From: Vicingus sp036171675
GTDB lineage: Bacteria > Bacteroidota > Bacteroidia > Flavobacteriales_E > Vicingaceae
NCBI GenBank assembly: GCA_036171675.1
Contig: JAVHRO010000136.1
Coordinates: 1 to 8,229, forward strand
DNA length: 8,229 bases
Direction of reading: 5' to 3'
This document shows, in pieces, positions 6,837 to 8,229 of the stretch; the stretch's first letter is position 1; each line of letters starts with the position of its first letter. The translations under genes were made by a program, and so were the position numbers. The notes below the pieces were generated by a model. The model was not told the DNA's origin and searched no databases. It saw only the letters and a list, made by a program, of their open reading frames with translations.

Positions 6837-6968
6837 TTGTAACAGCACATTTGCAATAGGCGGGGTTTCGTGCTCCGCAGACAGTTTAGTGGTAGCCGAA
6901 AGTTTTGTGCTCCGCATAAAGTTCAGTGGTAAAAATCCCGCCCATCGCAAATCTGCAAAACGTTATCG
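6837..6968 (+). other. attC-like site 2 (cassette 2 / cassette 3 junction)
   Basis: The left core is TTGTAAC (6837-6843), followed by one base. The stem pairs 6845-6864 with 6937-6956 at 17 of 20 positions, with a 72-nt loop, a 5-nt spacer AAAAC (6957-6961) and the right core GTTATCG (6962-6968). The design repeats site 1: the same TAACAGCAC and CTGCAA-ACGTTA ends, a C-C mismatch at the same fourth stem position, and two A-C mismatches that become wobbles on the minus strand. The stem sequences are otherwise different, as expected of attC sites, which are recognised by structure. At 132 nt it is within the usual attC range. Confidence 0.6.
6866..6931 (+). repeat. Two 29-nt direct repeats in the loop of attC-like site 2
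   Basis: Bases 6866-6894 and 6903-6931 match at 25 of 29 positions with a 37-nt period; the shared word is GTGCTCCGCA. They fill the loop that forms the variable terminal structure of the site and account for its greater length compared with site 1. Confidence 0.85.
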
Positions 6969-7135
6969 GTCATTATATGGCGACAGTGCAAACATTAAAC
7001 GACAGTGCAAAAATGGACGACAGAACAATTTCGGACAAGCCGTTTGGCTATCCTTCGCAAAAGCAAAAGAGAAGCAATGCCACCCACAAGCCAACCCACA
7101 GTTGCTTCACATTTGCTTTTGCCCCAACGCACAAA
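6953..7135 (+). repeat. Cassette leader repeat, copy 2
   Basis: This is the second copy of the block at 507-690, in the same orientation and 6446 bp away, again starting at the CTGCAA-ACGTTA end of an attC-like site. Identity is about 88 percent over the first 95 bases from the ATGGCGACAGTGC motif (6977). After the hairpin, similarity continues through CCCCAACGCAC and then fades. Confidence 0.85.
7057..7122 (+). repeat. Variable-stem hairpin 2 (A-B order)
   Basis: The left arm 7057-7077 pairs with 7102-7122 at 19 of 21 positions, with a 24-nt loop rich in C and A. The outer stem is identical to hairpin 1, while the inner stem is GAAGCAA with TTGCTTC instead of GCTGCAAA with TTTGCAGC. Pairing is kept by matched changes on both arms. 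Confidence 0.85.
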
Positions 7136-7162
7136 GACCGTGTCATTTTCAACTTTCATTCT

Positions 7163-7170
7163 TACATTTG
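7163..7170 (+). promoter_or_regulatory. Candidate Bacteroidota -7 element for the substrate-binding protein gene
   Basis: TACATTTG fits the Bacteroidota -7 consensus TAnnTTTG exactly and lies 41 bp before the ATG at 7211, giving a leader of roughly 30 nt. A clear -33 TTTG or TTG is not seen. It overlaps the 6-bp inverted repeat ATTTGA-AATC-TCAAAT (7166-7181), which could be an operator. Confidence 0.4.
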
Positions 7171-7210
7171 AAATCTCAAATTTTCACAAACAATTAAACA
7201 ACATATCAAA

Positions 7211-8182
7211 ATGAAAAAATCCACTAAAGTTATCATCGGGACAATTATCGGATTAGCCATAGTTGCCTTTGCAGTTTTTAAGTTCTTCCTGCCAAAAGAA
7301 GAACCGCAGAAAATTGTGATTGGCTATTCACAACTACGAATTAGCTTACCAATTTTCGTAGCACAGGAAAAAGGCTTTTTCAAAAAACACGGTTTAGATG
7401 TTGAACTGAAAAGCTATCCGACTGCACAACCAATGATGGAAGCATTGGTTTCAAGCAACATTGATATTGCAGGCTATTGTGCACTACCAATAACTTTTGG
7501 AGCAATGGCAAAATCAAAAAAAGAATTGGTTTTTATCAGTTCAATTATGGAAGACGACCAACACCAAATATGTAAACTGTTGGCAAAAACTGATGCTGGC
7601 ATTAACAGCATTCAAGACTTGAAAGGAAAGCGGATTGGAATATTGCCGACAAGAGCATTTGAAGTTTGGCTAAAACTTATTTTGACTAAGAACGGACTAG
7701 ATGCTGACAGAGACAACATCGTTATTCAACAAGTAGCACCCGAATTACAGAAGGATGCACTTGCAAGTGGTAACATTCAAGCGTTGTTTTCCAATGACCC
7801 AATGGCAAGCATTATTCTTGCGAACAACATTGGAAAAGATTTGAGTCCAGATGTTGACTTGGTTGCAAAGAACACAGGCATCACTCCTTTTTACTTTGGC
7901 AGCTTCAACATTTCCAAAAAATATGCAGACGCAAATCCCGAAATAGTAAAAAAGATTTCACTTGCATTGGATGATGCAATTGATTTTATCAATCAAGACC
8001 ACAAAGGTGCTTATGATTTAATGAGTAAGTTTTTTGACCCAAAGTTTGCCGCACTTGCTGACAAATATCCTTCACCATCGTTCTTAAAAACCAACGACAT
8101 AACCGATGCAGACTTGCAGAAAATGAGAGACTATGATTTGGAAAATAAAATAACACCAGAAAAACTCCCATTGACTGTGTAA
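7211..8182 (+). CDS. ABC-type substrate-binding protein, NMT1/SsuA-like
   Basis: This 323-residue protein resembles the periplasmic binding proteins for nitrate, sulfonates, taurine or thiamine-pyrimidine precursors. Residues 6-27 are one hydrophobic segment with no lipobox cysteine, so it is probably an uncleaved membrane anchor with the binding domain outside the inner membrane. Family motifs follow: KIVIGYSQLRISLPIFVAQE then KGFFKKHGLDVEL (34-66), a DIAGYCALP ligand-region segment (85-93), DLKGKRIGILP (about 137-147) and NDPMASIIL in the second lobe. Length is normal. The substrate cannot be assigned. No permease or ATPase gene lies in the window, so partners are either beyond 8229 or elsewhere. 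Its own promoter candidate lies just upstream, and it sits behind leader repeat 2 in putative cassette 3. Confidence 0.92.
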   Translation: MKKSTKVIIGTIIGLAIVAFAVFKFFLPKEEPQKIVIGYSQLRISLPIFVAQEKGFFKKHGLDVELKSYPTAQPMMEALVSSNIDIAGYCALPITFGAMAKSKKELVFISSIMEDDQHQICKLLAKTDAGINSIQDLKGKRIGILPTRAFEVWLKLILTKNGLDADRDNIVIQQVAPELQKDALASGNIQALFSNDPMASIILANNIGKDLSPDVDLVAKNTGITPFYFGSFNISKKYADANPEIVKKISLALDDAIDFINQDHKGAYDLMSKFFDPKFAALADKYPSPSFLKTNDITDADLQKMRDYDLENKITPEKLPLTV

Positions 8183-8229
8183 GCTTCCCATTTTTAGGAC
8201 AGCACTAAAGTAGACAAATTTTTATTATT
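8183..8229. other. Window end, no gene seen
   Basis: These 47 bases after the substrate-binding protein stop hold no gene. The core that would close cassette 3 (reverse complement of GTTATCGG, i.e. CCGATAAC) is not present, so the cassette end is not reached or is interrupted. The stretch TTTTTAGGACAGCACTA at 8195-8211 loosely resembles insertion-sequence termini of the IS3 kind, but one end cannot establish it. Confidence 0.4.

Larger units (their letters stand above)
517..6962 (+). mobile_element. Putative multigene integron cassette 2 carrying an Hsp70 operon (6446 bp)
   Basis: The interval lies between the G/TT junctions of the attC-like sites at 516/517 and 6962/6963. Its first bases, with the preceding G (GTTACAAGC, 516-524), are the exact reverse complement of GCTTGTAAC at 6835-6843 in its own downstream site. 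That is the signature expected when a cassette carries both halves of its own R'/R'' arm. All six genes inside run in the same direction. At over 6 kb it is far longer than the usual 0.3-1.5 kb cassette. The ends are also direct repeats (copies at 507 and 6953), so homologous recombination could remove the same block. Confidence 0.5.
6653..7210. other. Non-coding stretch between the operon and the substrate-binding protein gene
   Basis: These 558 bases hold no convincing gene. Open frames cross it in several phases but translate the repeats and show low-complexity protein. In order it contains hairpin 3 (6697-6761), a spacer with repeated GTGCAA words, attC-like site 2 (6837-6968), leader repeat copy 2 with hairpin 2 (6953-7135), and a promoter candidate (7163-7170). 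No T-rich intrinsic terminator follows the operon. Confidence 0.8.

Noticed and set aside
517..6962. Cassette array read on the minus strand
   Set aside because: End matching is symmetric and permits it, but all A-C stem mismatches favour minus-strand folding and seven of eight genes run plus, so plus orientation was preferred. Not fully excluded.
611..7122. CRISPR array or attC identity for the variable-stem hairpins
   Set aside because: There are only three dispersed copies without regular spacers, and they lack TAAC/GTTA cores with matched ends; the attC-like sites are separate.
6649..7214. Overlapping plus- and minus-strand open frames of 69-182 codons
   Set aside because: They translate hairpins, the attC-like site and the leader repeat. 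The sequence is low complexity, and the repeats conserve pairing rather than a protein.

Overview
The window looks like a mobile, accessory stretch of a Bacteroidota genome. It is AT-rich, its genes lack Shine-Dalgarno sites and start after A-rich leaders, the one good promoter candidate has the Bacteroidota form TAnnTTTG, and several products belong to small families I associate with Bacteroidota. Genus is not resolvable from this.

Layout. Bases 1-56 are the right part of a recombination-site-like element. A small membrane protein gene of DUF3307 type (51-389) lies on the minus strand. Bases 425-522 and 6837-6968 are two long imperfect inverted repeats of shared design: TAACAGCAC on the left, CTGCAA(A/C)ACGTTA on the right. 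I read these as integron attC-like sites. The key observation is that the first bases after each right-hand GTT core are the reverse complement of the left core of the next site downstream (50-59 with 422-431, and 516-524 with 6835-6843). This is expected for integron cassettes, whose R' box is split by recombination. On that reading the window holds cassette 1 (51-516), cassette 2 (517-6962) and the start of cassette 3 (6963 onward).

Cassette 2 is a six-gene plus-strand operon. It encodes a secreted SH3b-domain protein, a tail-anchored protein with a degenerate J-domain-like N terminus, a short GrpE-like protein, an 831-residue Hsp70 with intact ATPase motifs but a rebuilt C-terminal half, a TerB-like helical protein, and a small DUF6804-like membrane protein. 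Gaps are 2, 54, 12 and 11 bp, and the last two genes overlap by 20 bp. It reads as a dedicated chaperone machine at the membrane: Hsp70 as motor, a GrpE-like exchange factor, J-like and TerB-like adaptors, a membrane partner and an envelope sensor. This is the best candidate for an undescribed system. A stress or defence role is inference only.

Cassettes 2 and 3 share a roughly 165-bp leader just inside the cassette. It ends in a strong hairpin whose inner stem varies between copies while keeping pairing. A third hairpin of the same family, with its two arms in swapped order, lies at the end of cassette 2. Cassette 3 carries a membrane-anchored NMT1/SsuA-like substrate-binding protein without visible transporter partners. 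The last 47 bases hold no gene. No integrase, tRNA, rRNA or CRISPR array is visible.
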